Positions 26,978 to 34,935 of a stretch of DNA of 64,000 nt are shown one piece after another. Position numbers and translations under genes: made by a program. The notes beneath the pieces were generated by a model, which ran no database searches, was not told the DNA's origin, and saw nothing but the letters and a program-made list of their open reading frames with translations. Each line of letters starts with the position of its first letter. Within the stretch, counting starts at the first letter, position 1. Origin of the DNA: Paraburkholderia sprentiae WSM5005 (GTDB lineage Bacteria > Pseudomonadota > Gammaproteobacteria > Burkholderiales > Burkholderiaceae); assembly GCF_001865575.2 (NCBI RefSeq), contig NZ_CP017562.2, positions 1,922,001 through 1,986,000 of the forward strand, given 5' to 3'.

Positions 26978-27775
26978 GTGCAACTTGCCACCGCGAGCCT
27001 GACCGACCGGGGCGACCGCCCGCGCAACGAAGATTCGTTCGGCGACTGGTCGAGCGAACGGCTCTACTATTGCGTCGTCGCCGACGGCGCCGGCGGACAC
27101 GGCGGCGGCGACACCGCCTCGCGCCTCGTGGTCGCTTCGGTGCTGGCGGATTTGCGCTACCTGACCGTTGCCGAGTTGCCGCCGACGGGCGACCGGCTGA
27201 TCAGCGCGCTCACGCATGCCAATGAGAACATCGTCGAAGAACAGTTGCGCGGCACAGGCAACGAAAAAGACATGCGCTCGACGGCCGTGGTGTTCGCCAT
27301 CGACCGCGAATGCGCGACGGCCGCGTGGGCCCATTGCGGCGACACCCGCCTCTACTGTTTCCGCCACGGCGAGATCTGCGCGCGCACGCGCGACCACAGC
27401 ATGGTTCAGCAGATGGTCGACGCGCGGCTGCTCGCCGAGGAGGAGATGCGTCATCATCCGCGCCGCAACGTGCTGTATGCGGCGCTGGGCACGCGCGACG
27501 CACTCTCCATTGCGGGCGTCGACGGTACTTTCCCGCTGCATGAAGGCGACGCTTTCCTGATCTGCACGGACGGCCTGTGGGAGTATGCCGACGACGCCGG
27601 CATCGCCGACGCGCTGGCCCATGCGGCGACACCCGGCGCCTGGCTCGACGCGCTCGCGCAACAGGTGCGCGCGAGCGCCAGCACGAATCACGACAACTTC
27701 ACGGCGTTCGCGGTGTGGGTCGGCGACGACGACGCCCAGGCGACGCAATTGATGCCCGGCCCGGCACAGGCGTAA
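26978..27775 (+). CDS. PP2C-family Ser/Thr protein phosphatase (PppA-like)
   Basis: A 265-residue PP2C with all metal-binding motifs: 'DRGDRPRNEDSF' near the N-terminus, 'VADGAGGHGGGD', 'HCGDTRLYCFRHG', 'ICTDGLWEY' and the final 'HDNFTAFAVWV'. It has no membrane segment, so it acts in the cytoplasm. In Pseudomonas-type systems the PppA phosphatase reverses phosphorylation of the FHA protein and switches T6SS off. Proximity to tssA and tagH supports that role. GTG 26978 has AGAGG upstream. Confidence 0.9.
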   Translation: MQLATASLTDRGDRPRNEDSFGDWSSERLYYCVVADGAGGHGGGDTASRLVVASVLADLRYLTVAELPPTGDRLISALTHANENIVEEQLRGTGNEKDMRSTAVVFAIDRECATAAWAHCGDTRLYCFRHGEICARTRDHSMVQQMVDARLLAEEEMRHHPRRNVLYAALGTRDALSIAGVDGTFPLHEGDAFLICTDGLWEYADDAGIADALAHAATPGAWLDALAQQVRASASTNHDNFTAFAVWVGDDDAQATQLMPGPAQA

Positions 27776-27809
27776 CGCAGCGAATCAGCATCGGAACGGG
27801 GCTCGCATC

Positions 27810-28610
27810 ATGCCGATCTCGATCATCATTCCCTGTCTGCAGATGGCGGCCACGCTTGGCCGCGCACTGGAAAGCTGTCTGATCCAGCCGGAGGCGGCGC
27901 AAATCATCGTCGTCGACGATGGCTCGACCGATGCTTCGATCGAAGTCGCGCAACATTACGGCCGCCTCGACGCGCGCGTGCAGGTACTGCGCATGCATGT
28001 AAACGGCGGCGTCGCCGCCGCGCGCAACTGGGCCGCGATGCACGCGACCGAGGATCTGCTCGGATTCATCGACGCCGACGACGAATATCTGCCCGGCGCG
28101 CTGGCCGCGGCGAGTGGCTATCTGCAGCGTTGTCCGGGCGAGGCATCGGTGCGGCTCGATGTCGACTATGCGGGCTTTCCGCGCGCGATCGTCGAGCATG
28201 CCGATTTCGATAAATATGCCGCAATCCTCAGCAACACCGTGCCGAGCAGTCTCGTGATCCGGCGGGCGGTGTATCGCGCGCTGGGCGGGTTTCCGCTCGA
28301 CGCGTTCTTTCGTCGCGTCGGCGGAGAAGACGGCGCGTTTTCGTGGGCATTGAGCAGGCTGTTCGGCAACCGGCGGCTGATCGACGCGAAGCGGGTGCGC
28401 CAGCATTACCACCCCGCCATCCACGCTGAACGATTCTTCCGGATTCACCTCGGCATGGAGCAGCCCGTCCATCAGGAGGTCGTCGAAGCATGGCGGCTCT
28501 CGCAACGGTTCGTCGCGAGCGCCGAGGCCGCCATCGCGCAACTGCGCGCGCTGCATTCGCCCGCAGGCGCCGCGCCACCCGTCCCGCCCGCTTCGCCTGG
28601 CTCCCGCTAG
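27810..28610 (+). CDS. Family 2 glycosyltransferase
   Basis: A 266-residue GT-A enzyme: 'ISIIIPCLQMAATLGRALES', 'IIVVDDGSTDAS', 'NGGVAAARNWA' and the metal-binding DAD at 88-90 in 'GFIDADDEYLPG', then 'GGEDGAFSW' as the probable catalytic base region. There are no transmembrane helices, so it is a soluble or peripheral sugar transferase; donor and acceptor are unknown. It ends the regulator-PP2C operon. Its TAG stop (28608-28610) overlaps the stop of the convergent TpsA gene. Protein glycosylation of the exoprotein is a possibility only. Confidence 0.88.
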   Translation: MPISIIIPCLQMAATLGRALESCLIQPEAAQIIVVDDGSTDASIEVAQHYGRLDARVQVLRMHVNGGVAAARNWAAMHATEDLLGFIDADDEYLPGALAAASGYLQRCPGEASVRLDVDYAGFPRAIVEHADFDKYAAILSNTVPSSLVIRRAVYRALGGFPLDAFFRRVGGEDGAFSWALSRLFGNRRLIDAKRVRQHYHPAIHAERFFRIHLGMEQPVHQEVVEAWRLSQRFVASAEAAIAQLRALHSPAGAAPPVPPASPGSR

Positions 28611-31600
28611 TAGTCACCGCAGCCGTGCTGGGCGTTCGTCAGCAGGCAGCTGTTCAGGTTCGGCTGCGAACGCACCCGCTTCCATTCGACCGCGAGGATG
28701 TCCTGTTTCTCGCCAAGCGGCGTCGTGCTGAAGAGCGGCTGGTTCGAGCCGATGCAGATGTTGGTGCCCTGCAGATTGTTTTCGTAGACGAACGTCTGCT
28801 CCTGGCTGCTGAAAAACGTCTGCAGACCGCTTTGCGCGACCGGATTGGGGATCGGGCCCTGCGGGTTCGAGATCGTGCTCGGAAACGGAGTCACCGTCAG
28901 CGTGCCCGGCACTTCGTTGACGATATAGCCCACGCTGGACGTGAAGTTCGGGTCGATCCGATAGCCGCCCGCCGGTGAAGTCAGGGTGGCCGTGGTCGTT
29001 TCCGAGCCGCTCAACGTGCCCGCGGCGGTATCGCCGTTGATCAGGCCGCTCGTCGTGTAGGTGAACGCCGGGTTCGGTGCGCCGACGTAGCGCGTCGCGC
29101 CGTCCGCGGTGACCGTGACCGTCGGCCGTGCGACATAGACGAAATGATTTCCCGTGGTGGGCACCGTGCCGCCCCAACTACAGCCCGAGCCAAACAGGCA
29201 GCCGTAGAAATTGGGCTGCGCGGTGTTCGGCTGCACGCTGCCGCGTGTCTCGCCGCTCCAAGTGCTGGCCCAGACTCGCCATGCGTTGCCTGCGCCAAGT
29301 GTTCCGGAGTTCGCATCGACGAACACGCCGTTCTCCATCACCAGATCGATCGAGCCGCCCGCGTTCAGATTCGTATTCGGAGCCGTCGCGGACGGCGTGC
29401 TCGCGCCCAGCCCGATATTGCCGGTCGTAGCGGTCGCGACGAGGCTGCCGGACAGCGTCGATCTCGTCACGCTTATCGGGCTCAATTGGCTCGCGGCGGA
29501 GTCGAACGTCTGGCTCGTCAGCGGGCCGATCACGAAGCCATGCGAGTTCGAGAAGTCGACGCTCCCCGCGTTGGACATCGCCAGCACGCCGACGTCGTTT
29601 TGCGGATCGGTCAGCGTGAAGGTACCGGGGCCGGCGAGAATCAGCCCGGCGGCCTGGATGCCGCCAGGGTCCGTGACGGGACCAGCCGACAGCAGCATCA
29701 AGGTCTGGCCCGGAGTCGAGATGCCGTAGGTCAGCGCGATCCCTTGACTGCCCGCGCCCGGGTTGGACAGCGTGAGATTGTTCGCGAAGCCCGGACGTGT
29801 GGGCACGCAAGTCGAGCCGCCCGATATGCACTGCCCGCCGACGGTGATGCGCCCGGTTTGCGTGCTGGACCCGAGCACGATGCTGGGAATCGACGCGAAG
29901 GTCGAGAAAGTCGGGGCGTCGATGCTGAGACCGCCGCCCGTGCCGAGCAGCGTGATCGGCGTCGCGTTCTGAGCGGTGATCGTGAAGCTCGACGGGTCCA
30001 CCGACGCCGGCATGATCGACAGCACGCCGCCCGGCGACGACAGCATCGCCTGCGTGATGGCGAGGCTGCTCGCCGTGCCGTCGTTGAATGCGCGCAACAC
30101 GATCGAAGCGGGATTCGTCGTCGAGATCGTCACGTTGTCGGCGGTGGCATTGGCGACCGCGCTCGTCACGCCGCCGCCGGTGACGATGGAGGTCGGATTG
30201 ATCAGCCCAAACTCGCTCTGCTCGGTCTCGGGCACCGCAAGGCCGATCGCGACGCCCGGATCGGACGTCGTGGTCGAACCGGCGATGCCGATCGTGGTGG
30301 CACGCGTCCCGGTCGCGCTGATCGCGCCATTGGCGATCAGCACGCCATAGTCGTTCTGCAGGTTCGGACTGCTGCCGGCCGGGCCGCTCACCGCGCCGCG
30401 GATATCGATCGCCCCGCCGTTGGTCGACGTGATCGTCGTGCCGTCGGTGATCAGCACACCCTGCACGAACGGACCGGTGCCGCTGCCGAACAGGCTCACC
30501 GAGCCCGTGCCGGTCGTCACCGATACGGGGGCTGTCTGGATGCAGTCCACGCATAGCGTGTTCTCGAACATCAGCCCGATCACCGAGTCGCCGTTCACCG
30601 CGGCCCCCACGCTTTGTCCGGTGAACTTGAGGTTGCCGCTCGTCGACTGGACCGACGACCCATGCATGTCGAGGCCGATGCTGACGTTCATGTTCGACGA
30701 CACGCTTCCGGTGGCGGAAATGTCGCCGCTGCCGGTGCTCAATGTGGTGCCATAAAAATAGACGCCGTCCGCGAAAGTGCCGCCGGCGGCTGTACCGGTG
30801 ACATTCCCCGTCACGTCGATCGCGCCGGTCGTGTTGGAGATTGTGGTGTTCTGAATCTCGACGCCCAAGCCCCCTTGCGCGCTTTGCGTCACGCTACCGT
30901 TGACCGTGATCGCGCCGCCGGAACTGCTGAGCCCGGGCTGCAGCGCGGGACCTTCGCCCACCGTGGCGCCGCCGGTCAGGAACACGCCCATCGCGCTGCT
31001 GCCAGAAGAACTGCCGTTCACGCTCAGTGCCCCGCTCGTCGTGCTGGCTGAAGTGCCGGATAGAAGCACGCCAATGCCTTGATCCTCGATATTCGAACTG
31101 CCGGCGCCGCTGATGGTGAGCGCGCCGCTGCCGCTTTGAATCGTATTGTCACCTTGCGCGATCACGCCGTCGTTGCCTCCGCCGCCGGCGGTTGCCGTGC
31201 CGGTGATGCGAAGCGCGCCGCTCGTCGTCGAGAGCGAGCTGGTGCCGTTGATCGCCACACCGTTGGCGTTCGGGCCCAGCGCGACACCCGTCAGCGAGAA
31301 CACGCCGCCCTCCGTGGAAATGGTCGACGAGTCGATGAAAATGCCCGACGACGACGTGATCAGATAGCCAATCGCCACGCCATTGATCGGGAACGTGCCG
31401 GTGACCGTCAGATCGCCGCCCGCGGTGTCGATGTTCGAGTTCTGGATCAGGACCGGGCTCGCGCCACCGCTTCCCACCGTCACGCTGCCGCCGTTGGTCT
31501 TGACCGTGACGCCCTGGAACGAGACCAGACTGAGCGGACTCGTGCCGCCCACGTTCGCATCGAATACGAGGCTGAGCGGCCCCGCGCTCGACGTGATGGT

Positions 31601-33166
31601 GTTGTTGACCAGCACCGATCCCGTCGCGCTCAGCTTCAGCGTGGCGGGAAGCGTGCCGGTCGTGAGGTTGAGCGGCGCGTCGACGACGATGTCGCCCGCG
31701 CCGTTGTTCGGATCGGTCCCTGTCAGTACCGTCACCGACGTGCCGAGGCTCAGCGGACCGGTAAGCGCCGTGTTCAGGATGAACGTGCTACCCGTGATCG
31801 GCCCGAATGTCATGGTGTTCGAATCGGCTGCGGTTTGCGTTGGGACCGGCGCAGCGGTGACATCCGGCACCTGCGTCACGATGTCCACCTCGAACGGATC
31901 GAGCAGCCACCTGCCGCCCTGACCCTTCGCCGCCGATGCGTCGACGCTCATGCCGGTCGTGTCGAGCGTGTTGCCGGACGTTTCGATCAAGCCGCCGTTA
32001 CCGCCCTGCGGCCCGCCCTTCGCGGTCAACGTGCCGTAAAGGCGGCTGGCCGTTTCGCTGTAAGCCACGACGTCGCCGCCATTGCCGTCGGCGAGCGCAT
32101 CCGCATGGAGGCTGGCGGTCGGCGACATCCAGATCGCATTGGCATTGCGAACGGAGGGGTCCGCACCCGCCGGGCCGCCGCCGAAGTGGACGGTTCCGCC
32201 GCCCGCGTCGCCGCTCGCATCGACGTACGCTCCGGCCAGCAGCGCCACGTCGTAGCCGGTCACGTCGATCCTGCCGCCGGTTTGCCCCGCGCCGCCGCTG
32301 GCGTCGAGCGTCCCGCTCACCTTTGTCACGCCGTTCGTGCCGCCGTCGAGCAGAATGCGGCCGTCATGTTCGCTCAAGCTCTGCGCGCGCACGATGCCTT
32401 GCTGGTTGATGACGGTGCCCGCCAGCGCATCGGCCGTCTGTGCGCTCATCACCACGGTGCCGCCGTCGGCGGCCAGCGTGCCGGTATTGCCGATCAGCGC
32501 GTGCGCCGCGCCCTGGTTGATCTTCAGGGTGGTCAAACCGTCGCCGGCAAAGTCGACGGTGATGTCGTTGCCCGCGCCCAGCGCGACGCTGCCCAGTTTT
32601 GCGCTGACCGTGCCGCTATTGCTGACCGTGCCGCCGAGCAACGCGATGGTGCCGCCCGCGGCCGCCGTCAGCGACCCAGCATTGCTGAGAGCCGCCGCCG
32701 ACGCGCCGACGAAATGGAAGTTGCCGGCAAGGAAATCGGCATTGGAGATATTGAGTGTCGAGGCGATCATCGACCCCACGTTCACCGATGATCCCGGCGC
32801 AAAGATCACCCCCGCCGGATTGACGAGAAACACCTTGCCGTTGGCCCGCAGGCGTCCGGCGATCACGCTGGGGTCGTTGCCCGTCACGCGGTTGAGCAGC
32901 GCGGCGGAAGCCGACGGCTGCGAGATCCTGACCGCTTCGCCGCTACCGATCGAAAACGCGTTCCAGTTGACGATCGCATTGGACGAGCCCTGCGTGATGT
33001 GCATCTGTCCCGCGCCCGGCGAGTTGATGCTGACCGTGCCGGCCACCACCTGGGCGCCGGTCGGATTCGCGAGCGCGAGCGGCATATACGACGCCGCGAA
33101 CAACGCGGCGACCGCGCCGGCGACCGTGCTCACATGCCCGGGCCGCACATTGCATCGCTTGTTCAT
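28607..33166 (-). CDS. Two-partner secretion exoprotein TpsA, hemagglutinin-like with MBG domain
   Basis: A 1,519-residue secreted adhesin. A signal peptide (about 1-32, 'AALFAASYMPLALA') precedes the TPS domain (about 35-150: 'GTVSINSPGAGQMHITQGSS', 'NWNAFSIGSGEAVRI', 'LVNPAGVIFAPGSSVNVGS'), where NPAG replaces the classical NPNG. A long Gly/Ser/Thr/Val-rich beta-helix follows. Near 1347-1427 is an MBG-type domain ('YVGAPNPAFTYTTSGLINGD'). The last 70 residues hold five Cys. There is no CDI-type toxin tail or VENN motif. ATG 33166 has GAGGTG upstream; in-frame codons above it read through the TpsB gene and are not coding. Secreted by the adjacent TpsB. Confidence 0.92.
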   Translation of the reverse strand: MNKRCNVRPGHVSTVAGAVAALFAASYMPLALANPTGAQVVAGTVSINSPGAGQMHITQGSSNAIVNWNAFSIGSGEAVRISQPSASAALLNRVTGNDPSVIAGRLRANGKVFLVNPAGVIFAPGSSVNVGSMIASTLNISNADFLAGNFHFVGASAAALSNAGSLTAAAGGTIALLGGTVSNSGTVSAKLGSVALGAGNDITVDFAGDGLTTLKINQGAAHALIGNTGTLAADGGTVVMSAQTADALAGTVINQQGIVRAQSLSEHDGRILLDGGTNGVTKVSGTLDASGGAGQTGGRIDVTGYDVALLAGAYVDASGDAGGGTVHFGGGPAGADPSVRNANAIWMSPTASLHADALADGNGGDVVAYSETASRLYGTLTAKGGPQGGNGGLIETSGNTLDTTGMSVDASAAKGQGGRWLLDPFEVDIVTQVPDVTAAPVPTQTAADSNTMTFGPITGSTFILNTALTGPLSLGTSVTVLTGTDPNNGAGDIVVDAPLNLTTGTLPATLKLSATGSVLVNNTITSSAGPLSLVFDANVGGTSPLSLVSFQGVTVKTNGGSVTVGSGGASPVLIQNSNIDTAGGDLTVTGTFPINGVAIGYLITSSSGIFIDSSTISTEGGVFSLTGVALGPNANGVAINGTSSLSTTSGALRITGTATAGGGGNDGVIAQGDNTIQSGSGALTISGAGSSNIEDQGIGVLLSGTSASTTSGALSVNGSSSGSSAMGVFLTGGATVGEGPALQPGLSSSGGAITVNGSVTQSAQGGLGVEIQNTTISNTTGAIDVTGNVTGTAAGGTFADGVYFYGTTLSTGSGDISATGSVSSNMNVSIGLDMHGSSVQSTSGNLKFTGQSVGAAVNGDSVIGLMFENTLCVDCIQTAPVSVTTGTGSVSLFGSGTGPFVQGVLITDGTTITSTNGGAIDIRGAVSGPAGSSPNLQNDYGVLIANGAISATGTRATTIGIAGSTTTSDPGVAIGLAVPETEQSEFGLINPTSIVTGGGVTSAVANATADNVTISTTNPASIVLRAFNDGTASSLAITQAMLSSPGGVLSIMPASVDPSSFTITAQNATPITLLGTGGGLSIDAPTFSTFASIPSIVLGSSTQTGRITVGGQCISGGSTCVPTRPGFANNLTLSNPGAGSQGIALTYGISTPGQTLMLLSAGPVTDPGGIQAAGLILAGPGTFTLTDPQNDVGVLAMSNAGSVDFSNSHGFVIGPLTSQTFDSAASQLSPISVTRSTLSGSLVATATTGNIGLGASTPSATAPNTNLNAGGSIDLVMENGVFVDANSGTLGAGNAWRVWASTWSGETRGSVQPNTAQPNFYGCLFGSGCSWGGTVPTTGNHFVYVARPTVTVTADGATRYVGAPNPAFTYTTSGLINGDTAAGTLSGSETTTATLTSPAGGYRIDPNFTSSVGYIVNEVPGTLTVTPFPSTISNPQGPIPNPVAQSGLQTFFSSQEQTFVYENNLQGTNICIGSNQPLFSTTPLGEKQDILAVEWKRVRSQPNLNSCLLTNAQHGCGDY

Positions 33167-33237
33167 CGCACACCTCGGCGCAGATTGCTGCTGCTTGTCG
33201 TTGCGTTCCGTCTCGCTTCGTTGCGTTTCGTTGCCAG

Positions 33238-34935
33238 CTAGAACGTCTTGGTCAGTTGCACATAAAAGCGCGGCAGCCTGTCGTTGCCGGTCGTATCGGG
33301 CCCGGTCGTGCGCCATGCGACCGTGCCCTGTAGCGAAATGCCGCCCGGAGCGGCCCAGAACGCGCCGAGACCCAGGCCACTGCGCGTGATCATGTTCGAC
33401 CCTTGGCCCGGACGCGGCGTGGCGTTGTACCACCCGGTACCGAAGTCGAAGAACGTGAACACGGTCGCCCGCGCATCGATCGCGAAGCGCCCTTCGAGGG
33501 TGGCGACGAACCCCTCGTCGACCAGTGCCTCGGACGGCGAATAAGCGCGCACCGCGTGCGGGCCGCCGAGCAGGAAGCGCGACGAACTGTCGAGCGTGGT
33601 TCCGGCCCACTGGCCGGACACGCCGGCGAATACGCTGAGCCGCTCGGTGATCGCGTTCAGGCGGTTGGCGAAGAAAGTGGCGCGCACTTCGGTGCCTTGC
33701 GTGTCGCGTCCGAGCGGCGAGGCATCGAGCGCCTCGGCTTGCGCGTTGCGGAAATGCAGACTGCCGATCAACAGTTCGACATCCGCGCTATTGAAGCCGC
33801 CGCCGAACAGCGCGTCGCGGCTTTCATAGCTCAGGCCGACACTGCCCTCCACCAGCGATCTGGGATTGTGCTGATCGACGATGCCGACGTTGTCGATCAG
33901 GTCGCGATACTCCAGATTGACGCGCCCCAACAGGCTCTGATTGCGTGTGCGCACGAGCGGATGCGTGAGCGTGAAGTCCACCACGGTCGCCTCGCCCTGC
34001 GCATCGAGCGACGCGAATTCCTGGCCGAGCGCATAGTTGAGCCGCGACACCGCGACCCCGACGCGCGTACCTTGCGCATTGATCGGCGCTTCGTAGCCGA
34101 TGCGCCCGTAAAGGGTGTCGCTGCGTTCGCTGCCGAGCAGCCGCAGGTCCAGGTTGTCGCCGATCATGAACGGCGAGTTCAGACGAGCGAGCGCGCCGAG
34201 CCGCCAGGTACCGCTGGACTCCGCCCCGAAGTTGTCGACATCGAGCGCAAAGGTCCAGCGTTTGGCCGGCGCGACGTTGACGCTCAGATCGACCGTGCCG
34301 GGCTCCTCGCCCGCTTCGATTGCCGAGGAGACCTGAATACCCGGCAGATCGGACAGCAACAGCATGGTCCGTTCGAGTTCGTGCTGCTGCAGCGGCTTGC
34401 CCAATGGAATCTGCGCGACCCGCGCGCGCAACAGGTCTTCGCGGATCGGCGTGCCGGCCGCGATGTCGAGCCGCACATGGCCGACGCGCCCTTCGAGCAC
34501 GCTCATTTCGACGTTGCCGGACGTGACGTCCTGCGGCGGGATCACCACCTGGGCGAGCAGATAGCCGTGATCGCGATAAACCCGCGTGATGCGCGCGGCA
34601 ATCTCTTCGAGCCCGGCGAGACTGGTTTGCTTGCCGAGCTTGTCCTGAACGGGCGCAAGCAGCGCGTCGCTGGCGATCGTGTCGTTGCCCTTCAACGTGA
34701 TGCTCTTCAGCAGGAAGGTCGGGCCAGGCGCCGTCACGGGCGCCGCCGGCGGCGGCACGGTGGGTAACGCCTGAGTGCCGCCCGGCGGCGTCGGCCGGGT
34801 CTCGCGCGGCGCCGTCTGGTTCAGGATGCTGCCCGCGTTCGGCAGCGTCTGGCCCCACGCGAGCGCACTACTGCAGGACACTGCCGCGGCGATCAGTCGG
34901 AGTCTGTTCATCGGTCTAGGGTCTGTTTGGTTCAT
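33238..34935 (-). CDS. Two-partner secretion outer-membrane transporter TpsB (ShlB/FhaC family)
   Basis: A 565-residue Omp85-family porin. A signal peptide ends near 'SALAWGQ'. A Pro-rich linker follows, then POTRA domains (about 70-225: 'TFLLKSITLKGNDTI', 'YRDHGYLLAQVVIPPQDV', 'LEGRVGHVRLD', 'LLLSDLPGIQVSSAIEAG') and a 16-strand barrel with 'FLLGGPHAVRAYSPSEAL' (the VRGY-type loop-6 motif) and C-terminal Phe. ATG 34935 overlaps the CHAT stop (ATGA). The second Met, 34911, is an alternative. It exports the TpsA encoded 71 bases downstream. Confidence 0.94.
   Translation of the reverse strand: MNQTDPRPMNRLRLIAAAVSCSSALAWGQTLPNAGSILNQTAPRETRPTPPGGTQALPTVPPPAAPVTAPGPTFLLKSITLKGNDTIASDALLAPVQDKLGKQTSLAGLEEIAARITRVYRDHGYLLAQVVIPPQDVTSGNVEMSVLEGRVGHVRLDIAAGTPIREDLLRARVAQIPLGKPLQQHELERTMLLLSDLPGIQVSSAIEAGEEPGTVDLSVNVAPAKRWTFALDVDNFGAESSGTWRLGALARLNSPFMIGDNLDLRLLGSERSDTLYGRIGYEAPINAQGTRVGVAVSRLNYALGQEFASLDAQGEATVVDFTLTHPLVRTRNQSLLGRVNLEYRDLIDNVGIVDQHNPRSLVEGSVGLSYESRDALFGGGFNSADVELLIGSLHFRNAQAEALDASPLGRDTQGTEVRATFFANRLNAITERLSVFAGVSGQWAGTTLDSSSRFLLGGPHAVRAYSPSEALVDEGFVATLEGRFAIDARATVFTFFDFGTGWYNATPRPGQGSNMITRSGLGLGAFWAAPGGISLQGTVAWRTTGPDTTGNDRLPRFYVQLTKTF

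Noticed and set aside
28607..33166. TpsA as a CdiA contact-dependent inhibition toxin
   Set aside because: No VENN motif, no variable toxin C-terminus and no small immunity gene downstream; it ends with an MBG domain and a Cys-containing tail.
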